A stretch of DNA of 64,000 nt from Aeriscardovia sp. (GCA_017538895.1 JAFYHY010000074.1:24029-88028), one strand, 5' to 3'; numbered from the stretch's first letter, positions 9,788 to 20,352 are shown. Notes: generated by a model not told the origin, from the sequence alone. Translations and numbers: made by a program.

Positions 9788-12700
9788 ATGAGTGATGAAA
9801 TAATTGTTCCAGATAGTGGATTCGTTAACCTTCATAATCACACGCATTATTCAATGCTTGATGGAGCTTCAAAAATCCCCGATCTTGTTCAACGCGTCAA
9901 AAAACTGGGTCAAAAGGCTGTAGCTATCACAGACCATGGCAATATGCATGGCGCATATGAACTCTGGAGTGAAGCAGTTAAACAAGACATAAAACCAATC
10001 ATTGGTATTGAAGCGTACGTTACTCCAGGAACCTCACGTTTTGACAAAACACGAGTGTATTGGGGAACTGAAGATCAACGTAAAGACGATGTTTCTGCTC
10101 GAGGTGAATATAATCACTTAACCATGTGGGCTGAAAATGATGCAGGATTAAAAAACCTCATCAAAATGAGCTCTCGAGCAAGTCTCGATGCCAGTACTTC
10201 CCATCCACGTATGGATCAAGCCCTCTTCGAAGAATATCATTCAGGAATCATTGTCGGATCAGGATGCCCATCTGGAGCAATTCAAACACATCTTCGCCTC
10301 GGACAATTTGATGAAGCATTAAAATATGCAGAATACCTCCAAGATGTCTTTGGTAAAGATAACTTCTACGTAGAATTGATGCAACACGGATTAAGTATCG
10401 AAGAACGTGTTGCTAATGATCTTCTGAAAATTTCTAAAATTCTTCATGCTCCTGTTATTGCTACAAATGATGCCCATTACGTCAGTCCAGAAGACGCTGA
10501 CGCACAAGACTCACTCTGCTGCATTAATTCAGGTAAACATTTAGATGATCCTAAACGCTTCAAACTTGATGGATCAGGATACTATATTAAATCCGCGCAA
10601 GAAATGCGTGAACTTTTTAAAGAAATACCAGAAGCAGTATCCAACACACTAGAAGTTGCTGAACGATGCAACATCATGTTTGACGACCATGAAGATGGCG
10701 CCTACATGCCAACATTCGACTGTCCAGAAGGATGGGATGAAACCTCACTTTTCCTCAAGAAAGTTCAAGACGGCCTCGAAGAACGATATCCCGATGGTGT
10801 ACCAGAAGAAGTTTCCGAACAGGCAGACTATGAATGCGGCGTTATCTGCCAAATGCAGTTCCCAGGATACTTCCTTGTCGTCTCTGATTACATTCTCTGG
10901 GCTAAAAAACACGGTATTCAGGTAGGACCAGGACGAGGCTCATCAGGTGGAGCAATTGTCACCTACGCATTAGGTATTACAGAAATCGACCCATTACCAC
11001 ACGGATTGATTTTCGAACGATTCCTCAACCCTGAACGTGTCTCACTCCCAGATATTGATTGCGACTTCGATCCTGACGGACGTGCAAAAGTTATTCAATA
11101 TGTTTCTGATAAGTACGGTGCCGATAAAGTTGCACAGTGCACCATCTACGGCACAATCAAAACAAAACAAGCGATCAAAGATGCTGCACGCATTATGGGC
11201 TATGAATTTTCCATGGGTGAAAAGATCACTAAAGCTTTACCACCTGGGAAAAACGGTCATGATATTAGCTTAAAAGATATCTTTGATCCTGAATCAAAAC
11301 GGTATGCAGAAGCACGTGAATTCCGTGAACTATATGATGATGATATTGATGTCCATCGTATCGTTGACAGAGCACGCGGTATTGAAGGCCTTGTCCGTCA
11401 AACAGGTGTTCATGCCTGCGCTACCATCATGGCATCAGTCCCAATTACCGATATCTCACCAATGATGAAACGTTCCGATGGAACAATCACCACTGTTTTT
11501 GAATATCATACATGCGAAACACTGGGATTAGTCAAAAACGATTTCCTTGGTCTTTCTAATCTCTCAGTCATCCGAGATACCTTAATCAATATTCAAGATA
11601 ATCAACATCAGACTATTGAAATTGAAAAAGTACCTATCGATGATAAGCAAACCTATCAGCTCTTATCACGAGGGGACACGTTAGGCGTTTTCCAGCTTGA
11701 TTCCGATGGTATGAGATCACTTCTACGTCAACTCAAGCCAGATAACTTTAATGATATTTCTGCTTTGATTGCGTTATACCGACCAGGTCCAATGGATATG
11801 AATTCGCATACCAATTATGCGAAACGAAAAAATGGTCTCCAAGAGATCACACCAATCAATCGTGAAGTCGCACAACCATTAGCACCAGTCCTCGATGAAA
11901 CGTACGGTTTAATCGTTTATCAGGAACAGGTACAGTCAGCAGCTCGAATTCTTGCAGGCTACTCTTTAGGCAAAGCAGACGTTCTACGACGTGCTATGGG
12001 AAAGAAAAAACCAGAAGTACTAGCACAAGAAAAAATACCATTTTTCCAAGGTATGAAAGAACGCGGATATTCCGAACAAGCAGCACAAGATGTTTGGGAT
12101 ATTTTCGTACCATTCTCTGGATATGCTTTCAACAAATCTCATTCAGCATGCTATGCTTTAATCTCATACTGGACTGCGTACTTGAAAGCTCATTATCCAG
12201 TCGAATTCATGGCTGCACTCTTACAAAATGAAAAAAACAATAAAGATAAGAGCGCAATCTATATCGCTGAATCCCGCAAAATGGGCATCAAAATTCTTCC
12301 ACCAGACGTCAACGAGTCAGTTGGAGCCTATTCAGCTGTCGATGATGTCATTCGTTTCGGTTTAGGTGCAGTACGCAATGTGGGAGATAAAGTTGTCGAG
12401 GAAATTATTAAAACCAGACAACCAGAAAACGGTGGACGATACACAAGCTTCATCAACTTCATCAAACGTGTTCCAATCACAGCATTAAATAAACGAACAG
12501 TTGAATCTCTGATAAAAAGTGGTGCTTTCGACTCAATCGAATTAAATCGACGCGCACTCTTCAGCATTCATAAGATAGCAATCGACCAAGTTGTCCCACT
12601 TCGTCGTAAAGAAGAAGAAGGACAATTTGATCTTTTCGCCGATGAAGAAGATATGGATGATATTTCACTCGGAGATGCAGAAATTTCAGTCCCAGATATT

Positions 12701-13354
12701 GATGAATGGGATAAAAAAACAAAACTCAACTTTGAACGTGAAATGTTAGGACTTTATGTTTCAGACCACCCATTATCCAACATGGCTTCTGTCTTGAGCG
12801 AACTCTCTAGTATTTCGATTGCTAAGCTCAATAACCAAGCTGAAAAAATGGATTCACGAACATCAGTGTCTCTTGCAGGCGTCATTACCGATGTTGAACG
12901 TAAAGTATCAAAATCCGGTAATCCATGGGCAATTGTCACTATTGAAGATCTTGGCTCAAGCATTCAATGCTTGTTCTTCAGTAAAGCATATAAAGAACAT
13001 GCTAACGAAATGCATGTGGATGAAATCGTAAAAATCACTGGTACACCAAGCGTTCGAGATGACCAAGTCAGTTTACGAGCTACCGATATGGAAATACCTC
13101 ATATCGAAGCAGGTAACGTAACCCCACTAATACTCTCAGTGACCTTATCAGCAATCCAACAAAAAAGTAACGCCAATCATTTGAAGGCTATCTTAGGAAC
13201 CTTCCCAGGGTACAGTGAAGTGCGTTTAAGGATTACACAACCAAATAATGTCATAACTGAACTTGTATTAGGCGATGAATTCCGCGTAACAAAAGATACA
13301 TCACTCATCGCAGCACTCAAATCCATTTTTGGTGCTCGTTGTATCACTAACTAA
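9788..13354 (+). CDS. dnaE: DNA polymerase III alpha subunit
   Basis: Replicative polymerase of 1188 residues. The N-terminal PHP domain has NLHNHTHYSMLDGA and ITDHGNMHGAYE. The catalytic palm contains PDIDCDFD near residue 420 (two catalytic Asp) and NDFLGLSNL near 580 (third Asp). The fingers region GVFQLDSDGMRSLLRQLKP and IALYRPGPMD, helix-hairpin-helix repeats and a C-terminal OB fold (VSLAGVITDVERK, about 1015-1060) follow. Start ATG 9788 is preceded by AGGTGA. The length and domain order are those of the DnaE1 class. A strong hairpin terminator follows. Confidence 0.97.
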   Translation: MSDEIIVPDSGFVNLHNHTHYSMLDGASKIPDLVQRVKKLGQKAVAITDHGNMHGAYELWSEAVKQDIKPIIGIEAYVTPGTSRFDKTRVYWGTEDQRKDDVSARGEYNHLTMWAENDAGLKNLIKMSSRASLDASTSHPRMDQALFEEYHSGIIVGSGCPSGAIQTHLRLGQFDEALKYAEYLQDVFGKDNFYVELMQHGLSIEERVANDLLKISKILHAPVIATNDAHYVSPEDADAQDSLCCINSGKHLDDPKRFKLDGSGYYIKSAQEMRELFKEIPEAVSNTLEVAERCNIMFDDHEDGAYMPTFDCPEGWDETSLFLKKVQDGLEERYPDGVPEEVSEQADYECGVICQMQFPGYFLVVSDYILWAKKHGIQVGPGRGSSGGAIVTYALGITEIDPLPHGLIFERFLNPERVSLPDIDCDFDPDGRAKVIQYVSDKYGADKVAQCTIYGTIKTKQAIKDAARIMGYEFSMGEKITKALPPGKNGHDISLKDIFDPESKRYAEAREFRELYDDDIDVHRIVDRARGIEGLVRQTGVHACATIMASVPITDISPMMKRSDGTITTVFEYHTCETLGLVKNDFLGLSNLSVIRDTLINIQDNQHQTIEIEKVPIDDKQTYQLLSRGDTLGVFQLDSDGMRSLLRQLKPDNFNDISALIALYRPGPMDMNSHTNYAKRKNGLQEITPINREVAQPLAPVLDETYGLIVYQEQVQSAARILAGYSLGKADVLRRAMGKKKPEVLAQEKIPFFQGMKERGYSEQAAQDVWDIFVPFSGYAFNKSHSACYALISYWTAYLKAHYPVEFMAALLQNEKNNKDKSAIYIAESRKMGIKILPPDVNESVGAYSAVDDVIRFGLGAVRNVGDKVVEEIIKTRQPENGGRYTSFINFIKRVPITALNKRTVESLIKSGAFDSIELNRRALFSIHKIAIDQVVPLRRKEEEGQFDLFADEEDMDDISLGDAEISVPDIDEWDKKTKLNFEREMLGLYVSDHPLSNMASVLSELSSISIAKLNNQAEKMDSRTSVSLAGVITDVERKVSKSGNPWAIVTIEDLGSSIQCLFFSKAYKEHANEMHVDEIVKITGTPSVRDDQVSLRATDMEIPHIEAGNVTPLILSVTLSAIQQKSNANHLKAILGTFPGYSEVRLRITQPNNVITELVLGDEFRVTKDTSLIAALKSIFGARCITN

Positions 13355-13377
13355 GTACCAGTAGGTATATAATCTCA

Positions 13378-13429
13378 CTCTGGTTTGGTCTATGATTATC
13401 ATAGGCTAGACCAGAGTAGATAACTTTTT
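13378..13429 (+). terminator. Terminator after dnaE
   Basis: A stem of 19 base pairs including G-T wobbles runs from 13378 to 13416 (outer CTCTGGT/ACCAGAG, inner CTATGAT/ATCATAG) and is followed by a run of five T at 13425-13429. This is a good intrinsic terminator. Confidence 0.8.
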
Positions 13430-13448
13430 CTAAGAATGATGAGTAATT

Positions 13449-14066
13449 ATGAGTCTCAATACCTTTGATGATGATTTTAACGATGATGACATTAATGATG
13501 CATTATCTGAATACGTTGATGACTTTAAAGATTTAGACGATGAAGCAAAACAACTTGATGATCTTGAAGACCTCCGACAAGAAGTCAACAAGAGTGATTC
13601 GTTTGCTACACAACTCGATGAAATTCTTGGAGAAAAAGCAAAATCAGCTTTACTCTTATCACCTTTTCAAGATGGTAAATTATTAGCTGCCTTTTGTGCA
13701 GTTGCAGATATTCAAGCATCCTGCATCAGCAGTAACACCGGATCGGTTGCTTTCCTGAAGGACTGTGATGGTCAACAGCCAGAAAAATCAGCACAATCCT
13801 TAACTGAAATGGTAGCAGGATTATCTGTTATTTTAATTACTAATCGTGCTGATCAACTCTCTGCATATATTTGGGATGATGGTAAACAAGGGGAGTCCTG
13901 CGTACCACCACTCCTCTTTATGCAAGTTGATGATTATGTTGAAGACTATATGATCGGTGCTCTTGATCTCACCACACTTGATCAAATTGGCTCACCAATC
14001 TACCAATCATCAGACTATACAAAAGAACAAGCCTTCGAAATTATCCAACACTATACAGGATGTTAA
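13449..14066 (+). CDS. Unrecognised acidic cytoplasmic protein
   Basis: A 205-residue product I do not recognise. The first 60 residues are extremely acidic (FDDDFNDDDINDALSEYVDDF) and probably disordered or helical; the rest looks like a compact alpha/beta domain (SALLLSPFQDGKLLAAFCAVADIQ, VILITNRADQLSAYIWDD, PPLLFMQVDDYVEDYMIG). There is no signal peptide or membrane segment. It has its own transcription unit after the dnaE terminator, with a weak SD before ATG 13449. Codon use resembles that of its neighbours, so it is probably native. Function unknown. Confidence 0.75.
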   Translation: MSLNTFDDDFNDDDINDALSEYVDDFKDLDDEAKQLDDLEDLRQEVNKSDSFATQLDEILGEKAKSALLLSPFQDGKLLAAFCAVADIQASCISSNTGSVAFLKDCDGQQPEKSAQSLTEMVAGLSVILITNRADQLSAYIWDDGKQGESCVPPLLFMQVDDYVEDYMIGALDLTTLDQIGSPIYQSSDYTKEQAFEIIQHYTGC

Positions 14067-14189
14067 TCACGCATCCCCTAGGCCAGTAACATTATCAAAA
14101 CAATAATAATCTGATAAATAGTTGTGAGAATACATAAGACAGCTTATATACTATCTCTTATTTAACTTATGAAAACCTATAACTATATT

Positions 14190-14198
14190 TGGTATAAT
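14190..14198 (+). promoter_or_regulatory. Extended -10 promoter for the MFS gene
   Basis: TGG directly followed by TATAAT (14193-14198) is a perfect extended -10 element, about 21 bases before the ATG at 14220. The -35 region is poor. Confidence 0.55.
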
Positions 14199-14219
14199 TA
14201 AAGTGAAGTAAGAGAAAAA

Positions 14220-15651
14220 ATGATAGTGTCACATTTAAGGTATCTCATGAGTCTCACAAAAAATGATTCTTCAAACCCTGTTTCGATATGGAATCCACGA
14301 TATAAACGCAATGTTTATCTCTATATGGTAATTTATGGGCTTCTAGGATTTGCAACAGGAGTGACAAATAATACTCTCATATCCTATCTTGATCTCACTG
14401 CTAATAAAGTTGTCACAGGCATGGCAATGTATTCAGCATTCAGCTCATTGCTCTTAGCAGTACTACTAGTATGGATCAAACACATTGGATACAAGAAAAT
14501 GCTTCTCCTCGTATCCATTTTATCCGTCTTATCATTACTTGTTTTTAACGTCACTCATACCTTCTGGCTTATGGTATTAGCCTACATTATTATGGGCACC
14601 GGTCTCAAGTATGTATGATTGCGTTTACCCATTAATGTACTTCGTCTATACTCCACAAGATCGACGTACCAAATATTTCACTGCTGTCATGATGATCAAC
14701 CTCATCACACAAGCAATCATGACTTTCTTCGGTGGCAAAATCGTTGTTGCTGTTTTTGCTCACATGATCCATGTCCCATACGCCACTGCTGACACTATGT
14801 CCGCTGACACAGAAAAAATAAGCGGAACCATCCTCAGCATGTATGAACAATCATACAAATCTGTTATCTGGATCGCTCTCTGCTTCGTAGTAATCGCTTT
14901 CATTATTGCACTCTTCTTAAAAGAAAAGAAAGAAGATTATCAAGAAACTGTGGAAGAACGTGCCACCCGTCACGCTCAATCACAACAGTTCAAAATAAAA
15001 GATCTGATCAACCGTGATGTTGTCTGCTGGATTATCTTCGTCATCCTCAGCGCTTTCGGCGCCGCATTAGTCACACCATACTTCCCAATCTTCTTAAGCC
15101 ATTACTTACACATCGCACGCGGCATGGTATCAACCATCGTATCATTACAAACCCTTGCCATGTTTATCGGATACTTCTTCGCCGATTGGCTTGAAAAGAA
15201 ACTCGGATCCGTCATTGCCATTGCTGGAGCAGTCATCATTTGCATTCCACTCATGCTTCTCATGCCAAATATCAGTCACATCGCCAAAGCAATAAGCATC
15301 AGTGTTGCCATGACTGTCGGCGTTATTCTCTTCCTCCGTTCTGGAGTCGCTAACATGACCACTCCAGTAAAACAAGCATTCCAAATGTATCTTGTTTCAA
15401 AAGACTACCGACCAGCATTCAGCTCATTAATGACAATCCTGACAGCAGCACTCGGCATCATTGAAGGACTTTTCACAGAATACGTCCTCTTCACAACTCC
15501 ACAAGGTTATGCCATTGCTTACTACATCGCCTCCGGCTGCTACCTTGTCGCCTCCGTCTTCCTTATCGTTACCATGCGCAAGAAATACAACCGTATTACG
15601 CAGAATCAACAAACTGAAGACACAACAGAACAAACTGAAAAACAAAACTAA
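14220..15651 (+). pseudogene. MFS transporter split by a +1 frameshift
   Basis: Two overlapping frames together make one major facilitator protein of about 475 residues. The first (14220-14618) encodes about four membrane segments and stops at TGA inside GTGLKYV; the second frame opens at 14611 (MYDCVYPLMYFV) and continues with about eight more segments to 15651. Skipping one base near 14608-14611 joins them as GTGLK-MYDCVYP, giving a normal 12-helix carrier. This is either a genuine disrupted gene, a sequencing or assembly error, or a recoded gene. The ATGTATGA overlap could in principle allow re-initiation. The substrate is unknown; a sugar or oligosaccharide carrier is plausible. ATG 14247 is an alternative start. 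Confidence 0.8.
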
Positions 15652-15669
15652 ATTACGTATAAAACATGA

Positions 15670-15707
15670 AAAAATGGGTGAAACCATTAAAGGTCACACC
15701 CATTTTT
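15670..15707. terminator. Bidirectional terminator between the MFS gene and hrpA
   Basis: Perfect 11-bp stem AAAAATGGGTG (15670-15680) with CACCCATTTTT (15697-15707) and a 16-base loop. The T-run on one strand and A-run on the other serve the two convergent genes. Confidence 0.85.
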
Positions 15708-15712
15708 CCAAT

Positions 15713-18700
15713 CTAGATCTTTTTCATTCTCTTAATACTCGGATGCCCCTTAGCACCTAATTCTTGAGCCCATAACGATACTCGAAACTCCTCATACATG
15801 CATCTCATTGCATCCGCACGAACAAACGCTTGATCACGCAAAGGACCAGCAGGAGATTGATGAGCTGCTTGATATGCCTGATCAACAAGCTGGTGCGCCT
15901 CTGTATCCTCCCACATCCACCGAGCAGCACGAGCCTTATCGCTAATCGCTTTTTGCAAGCAAAGCCCATCAGCATGCAGATATCTTGCACCTTCTACAAG
16001 CAAAGTAGGCGGCAACTCTTTAATGAAGCGTGGGTACACTAGCGTCAATATATGTGATCGGATTTCTTGTATTATGGCTAACAATGATAGTTGAGCAGAA
16101 TGAGAAAGATGATTTTCTAATTCTCCTTGCTGTTTTAAGAGTGCAACAACATCATGTGTTACCGCATAAACAGTATCCTCATATATATCTCTTAATGCTG
16201 CACATTGTTCCATTAACTGTTCATCAGTTTTTATTAATGAGATTGATGGTAAGAGTCGTTTCACTGCGGCATATTGCATGTCGGTAGTAAGATCATTAGT
16301 TGATTTATATGGTGCAGATGCGAGGAGAAGTGCTTCTGTTCCTAACCATCGAGAACTAATACGTTCATTAGGTAAATGGAGAATTTTAAAAGCAGCATCC
16401 CATAACATATCTTGCCGTAGTTGTGTTGTTGCTCCTGCTGTATTAAGGATCGTCACGCCTTTAACTGTTTTGCCTTGACGTATTGCCTCTTGTGCTGCTA
16501 ATCCTATAGCGTGATGGGAAGCAATAGTAGCCTGATCTTTTAGTTTTTGTTGTAGGTCATGCAAAGAAGATCCTGTGGCGATTACTTTTGGTTTCAGGTG
16601 TTGAAGATCAATATTTTGAAGTTTTTTCTGTTGATGTTGTGGGAGAGAGAGTCGTGGTGTTTCCTCGATTGAATAAAAAACTGTTAAGTAGTGAGGAAGA
16701 TGTTTCAATTGCTCTGCAGTGAATACTGTTGGATCAAGTTGAAGTCCTTTACATGCAGCAATAGCAGAAGAAAAAATGTCAAAGAATGAGGTGTATGACG
16801 GGTTGATTGTATCGTTTTCTCCGGTACCTAAGACAACATGTTGATTGAACCATGTATTAATTTCATCAGCTGTTGTTGATGCTGGAACTAATTGTACGCG
16901 AAGTTGTTTCGGTAATATTTTAATGAGACCAATGATGTAATCTCGGCGGAAGCCTGGAACAAGCCATGTAAACGGAGTGTCTGATATATGTTCTAAGTAT
17001 TCCAGAGGAATATGTATGGTGATGCCATCATCTTGTTGGCCTGGTTGATAACGATACGTTACTTTTACTGTTACTGTACGATGCGTATCTGTAGTAACGT
17101 GTATTTCGTCTGGATATTGTGTGTTATCAGTGAGATTGATGGTATCAATGCGTTCTACATATTGTTGTGGATTGAAATCACAATAATGAGGATTCTTGGT
17201 TCGTTTGTTTTTCCACCATTTTGCTAAATCAGCTATTGAGGTAATTTCTTGTGGAAGAACTGTATCATAGAATTTGAATAGATCATCATCATTGACTGTA
17301 TCGATAACATGACGTTGTTTCTCAATATCAGCTTGGTATGATTCAACAATATTGCGATTCTGTTTAATGAAGGTATCGCCAGGGAAATGGTGGTTAATTT
17401 GTCCTTCCACTAATCCTGATCGAATAAGAAAAGCGCGTGCTTCTCTAGGGTTAACTTTTTTCCATTGGACTGTTTTTTGTGAGACGACTGGTAATCCATA
17501 AAACAGTACTGTGGCTTGTGCGATCGCTGCCCCGTGAGTGATTGACCAATGAGGAGCAGAATACACTGTTTTAGTGAGATCTCGTCCTAAAGACATAACC
17601 CACGTTGGATCAATTTCCGCCACCATATGTGCCCATAATCGTGATGTTTCAACCAATGTACTTGACATAATCCATTGTGGAGTGGTGGATGCAACAGTCG
17701 AGGAAGGGAAAATTGCAAACCGCGTATTATGCGTACCTTGATAATTATTCTTTGATTGTTTCTTTGCACGTCGTAAAGCACGAAGACGAGCAGGACCATG
17801 CAAGGATGAGAAGTCAGACGCTTTTGGTTCTTCAATCAGTTGCATTCCTAAATTCGATAAGAAGCCAGATAACAGAGCATAGTGAATCGCATGAGCATCC
17901 CAAACACAACATAAACTGTGTGCTGCCTGCTGATCTAAGGGGAGACAACGAATCTCCTCAGCTACACCTTCTTTAGGTAATGGATCAGTGACCTTAAAAT
18001 GCAAGATATCGCATATCTGCACAAGCTGATTATATAAATCACGCCATTGACGAATATGCAAAAAATTCAAATATTCTTTTTCGCAACGCTTACGCAGAGC
18101 AGAATTACTTGGCTGATCATCAGCAATAAACAGTGAATACCATAAATTCAGAATGGTCAAAAAATCGCTTGTTTGATCCGCAAAACGTTTATGAATACGT
18201 TCCGCATCATCACGCTTTTCTAATGGTCGTTCACGTGGATCAGCAATACTTAAAAAGGCGACAATGATTAATATTTGAGAAACAACATCAGATGTAAATG
18301 ACTGATGCGCCGTGACAATTACACGACTCAAGCGTTCATCAACAGGGAAATACGCAATTTGACGTCCTATTTTTGTTAACGATAAAGACCTCTGTTGCTG
18401 GCGAATTGCACCTAATTCCTTTAGTTCTGTAATACCAGCAGAAATTGCGCTCATATTCGGAGAATCAATAAAACCAAACCCAGTAATATCAGAGACTGTA
18501 TGCGCAATACCAGTAGCAAGCATATGAAGAATAACTGATCCCAGTGAGGTTCTCAGAATTTCTGGTTCTGTAAACCGTTCACGAGACAAATAGTCTTCTT
18601 CAGAATATAAACGGATTGCAATACCATCAGCAACACGACCTGTTCGACCAGATCGTTGATCAGCACTCGCTTGTGAGATAGGTTCGATTGGTAGTCGTTG

Positions 18701-19711
18701 GACTTTTGCTGTTTTGGAATAGCGTGAGATACGTGCCATTCCTGGGTCGACGACGTAGCGTATTCCTGGAACGGTTAATGAGGTTTCTGCGATATTTGTT
18801 GCGATGATGATTCGCTGTTGGATATGTGTTTCAAAAATTCGATGTTGTTCTGCGTTGGATAGTCGTGCAAATAGGGTGAGGATTTCGACAGATTGTGATG
18901 GACGTAATGAGTGTCGTATGGCTGTTTCAAAGTCTTTAATGTCTTTTTCACCTGAGGCAAAGATAAGGATATCACGGTCGCCTTCTACATGTTTTGATAC
19001 GGTAAGGAATTCTTGGACAGCTCGTGCTACTTGTATTGCTGAATCATTGGATGAATATTCTCCGTCTTGATCTGGGATAGTGACTGGGCATAATGCTGGT
19101 GCTGATCCTGCTGGCTCATAGAGGATTTGTACGGGGAAGGTGCGTCCGGATACTTCGATAACTGGGACAGTTGAGTGAGTGATGTTTTGGAAGTGTTCTT
19201 GGAATTTCTCAGAATCGATGGTTGCTGAGGTGATAATGAGTTTGAGGTCTGGTCGTTGTGGGAGGAGTGCGCTGAGGTATCCGAGGAGGAAATCAATATT
19301 GAGACTTCGTTCGTGTGCTTCATCGATGATGATGGTGTCGTATCTCATTAAGAGTGGGTCTTGTTGGATTTGTGTGAGGAGAATACCGTCTGTGACGACT
19401 TTAAGCCGGGTATGATCTGCGCTTTTATCGATGAATCGGATTTGGTATCCGATCTCTTTACCAAGTGTTGTTTCTGTTTCTTGGCACAACCGTTCGGCTA
19501 CAGTTCTTGCGGCGAGACGTCGTGGTTGTGTATGAACGATCTGTTTACCATGGCATCCACGTCCTATTTCTAAGAGCATTTTTGGAATTTGTGTTGTTTT
19601 TCCTGATCCTGTTTGACCAGAAATGATCACAACTTGCGATTCATGTATGGCAGTCAGAATACGATCTTTAGCTGCTGAAATAGGAAGATGAGAAGGATAT
19701 GTAAATTTCAT
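15713..19711 (-). CDS. hrpA: ATP-dependent RNA helicase HrpA (DEAH box)
   Basis: A 1332-residue DEAH/RHA helicase. The N-terminal core has Walker A GQTGSGKTTQIPK (about residues 35-47), PRRLAARTVAERL, DEAHERSLNIDFLLGYL, SAT in LIITSATIDSEKF, TNIAETSLTVPGI, and motif VI QRSGRTGRVADG. HA2/winged-helix and OB-fold regions follow, then a long C-terminal extension typical of HrpA. In other bacteria HrpA acts on mRNA and stalled or collided ribosomes. The start ATG overlaps the upstream methyltransferase stop (TAATG), so translation is coupled. The 5' part (18.65-19.65 kb) has A/C-rich codon choice unlike the rest. Confidence 0.95.
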   Translation of the reverse strand: MKFTYPSHLPISAAKDRILTAIHESQVVIISGQTGSGKTTQIPKMLLEIGRGCHGKQIVHTQPRRLAARTVAERLCQETETTLGKEIGYQIRFIDKSADHTRLKVVTDGILLTQIQQDPLLMRYDTIIIDEAHERSLNIDFLLGYLSALLPQRPDLKLIITSATIDSEKFQEHFQNITHSTVPVIEVSGRTFPVQILYEPAGSAPALCPVTIPDQDGEYSSNDSAIQVARAVQEFLTVSKHVEGDRDILIFASGEKDIKDFETAIRHSLRPSQSVEILTLFARLSNAEQHRIFETHIQQRIIIATNIAETSLTVPGIRYVVDPGMARISRYSKTAKVQRLPIEPISQASADQRSGRTGRVADGIAIRLYSEEDYLSRERFTEPEILRTSLGSVILHMLATGIAHTVSDITGFGFIDSPNMSAISAGITELKELGAIRQQQRSLSLTKIGRQIAYFPVDERLSRVIVTAHQSFTSDVVSQILIIVAFLSIADPRERPLEKRDDAERIHKRFADQTSDFLTILNLWYSLFIADDQPSNSALRKRCEKEYLNFLHIRQWRDLYNQLVQICDILHFKVTDPLPKEGVAEEIRCLPLDQQAAHSLCCVWDAHAIHYALLSGFLSNLGMQLIEEPKASDFSSLHGPARLRALRRAKKQSKNNYQGTHNTRFAIFPSSTVASTTPQWIMSSTLVETSRLWAHMVAEIDPTWVMSLGRDLTKTVYSAPHWSITHGAAIAQATVLFYGLPVVSQKTVQWKKVNPREARAFLIRSGLVEGQINHHFPGDTFIKQNRNIVESYQADIEKQRHVIDTVNDDDLFKFYDTVLPQEITSIADLAKWWKNKRTKNPHYCDFNPQQYVERIDTINLTDNTQYPDEIHVTTDTHRTVTVKVTYRYQPGQQDDGITIHIPLEYLEHISDTPFTWLVPGFRRDYIIGLIKILPKQLRVQLVPASTTADEINTWFNQHVVLGTGENDTINPSYTSFFDIFSSAIAACKGLQLDPTVFTAEQLKHLPHYLTVFYSIEETPRLSLPQHQQKKLQNIDLQHLKPKVIATGSSLHDLQQKLKDQATIASHHAIGLAAQEAIRQGKTVKGVTILNTAGATTQLRQDMLWDAAFKILHLPNERISSRWLGTEALLLASAPYKSTNDLTTDMQYAAVKRLLPSISLIKTDEQLMEQCAALRDIYEDTVYAVTHDVVALLKQQGELENHLSHSAQLSLLAIIQEIRSHILTLVYPRFIKELPPTLLVEGARYLHADGLCLQKAISDKARAARWMWEDTEAHQLVDQAYQAAHQSPAGPLRDQAFVRADAMRCMYEEFRVSLWAQELGAKGHPSIKRMKKI

Positions 19712-20352
19712 TATTTCTTTCGTTGGACAAGAATAAGTCGATAGCCTTTAGAACTTGCATACTTAGACGCTATGAGATCAGACAGCGTGTTATTGATCCA
19801 GGTGATGAGTGAATCAGATCCCAAATTTTTTTGTACGACTAAGTAAGCGATTCCATTGGCTGACAGACGCGATAAATACTGTTCGAGTAATTCATGGAGA
19901 GCATTTTTCCCAATGCGGATTGGTGGGTTGGACCAAATCAGGTCGAAGGAAATGTCTTCTGGTAATTGGTCAGCAGTGACCGCATGAATGTTAGTGAGAT
20001 GGTATTGTATTGCATTCTCTTGCGTGAGTTGAATAGCACGTTCGTTGACGTCTAAAGCCCAGATTGTTGATTGTGGAGATTCAAAACCTAAGGTGATTGC
20101 AATTGGCCCCCATCCGCATCCAAGATCAAGGAAGGTACCTTGTTCTGGTGGAGTTGGTGTTTGTTTGAGTAATACAGAGGTACCTAAATCAAGCTTATTC
20201 ATCGAAAAAACACCGAGTGATGTTTCTAAATCAAGTTCCCGTCCGCGAGCAGTAATATGAATGCGTTTACGTTTATCAGGAACTGTTGGATTAGCAACAA
20301 AATATTGTTCTCCAGCTTGTGTAGATGGGTCAGATTGTGGGGGTTCTCCCAT
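19711..20352 (-). CDS. RsmC-like 16S rRNA guanine-N2 methyltransferase
   Basis: A class I SAM-dependent methyltransferase of 213 residues. Visible are FSMNKLDLGTSVLLKQ, the SAM loop FLDLGCGWGPIAITLG (motif I), ALDVNERAIQLTQENA (motif II), the catalytic SNPPIRIGK (motif IV, NPP-[FYI] type for base amines) and YLVVQKNLGSDS. This is the RsmC/RlmG pattern, so methylation of 16S rRNA G1207 is the likely role (inference). The start at 20352 has SD TAGGAG upstream on the minus strand; an ATG ten codons earlier lacks one. It overlaps hrpA by one base. Confidence 0.86.
   Translation of the reverse strand: MGEPPQSDPSTQAGEQYFVANPTVPDKRKRIHITARGRELDLETSLGVFSMNKLDLGTSVLLKQTPTPPEQGTFLDLGCGWGPIAITLGFESPQSTIWALDVNERAIQLTQENAIQYHLTNIHAVTADQLPEDISFDLIWSNPPIRIGKNALHELLEQYLSRLSANGIAYLVVQKNLGSDSLITWINNTLSDLIASKYASSKGYRLILVQRKK

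Noticed and set aside
14611..15651. Second part of the MFS gene as an independent transporter
   Set aside because: It would start in the middle of the fold with about eight helices and has no SD; the first part supplies the missing helices.
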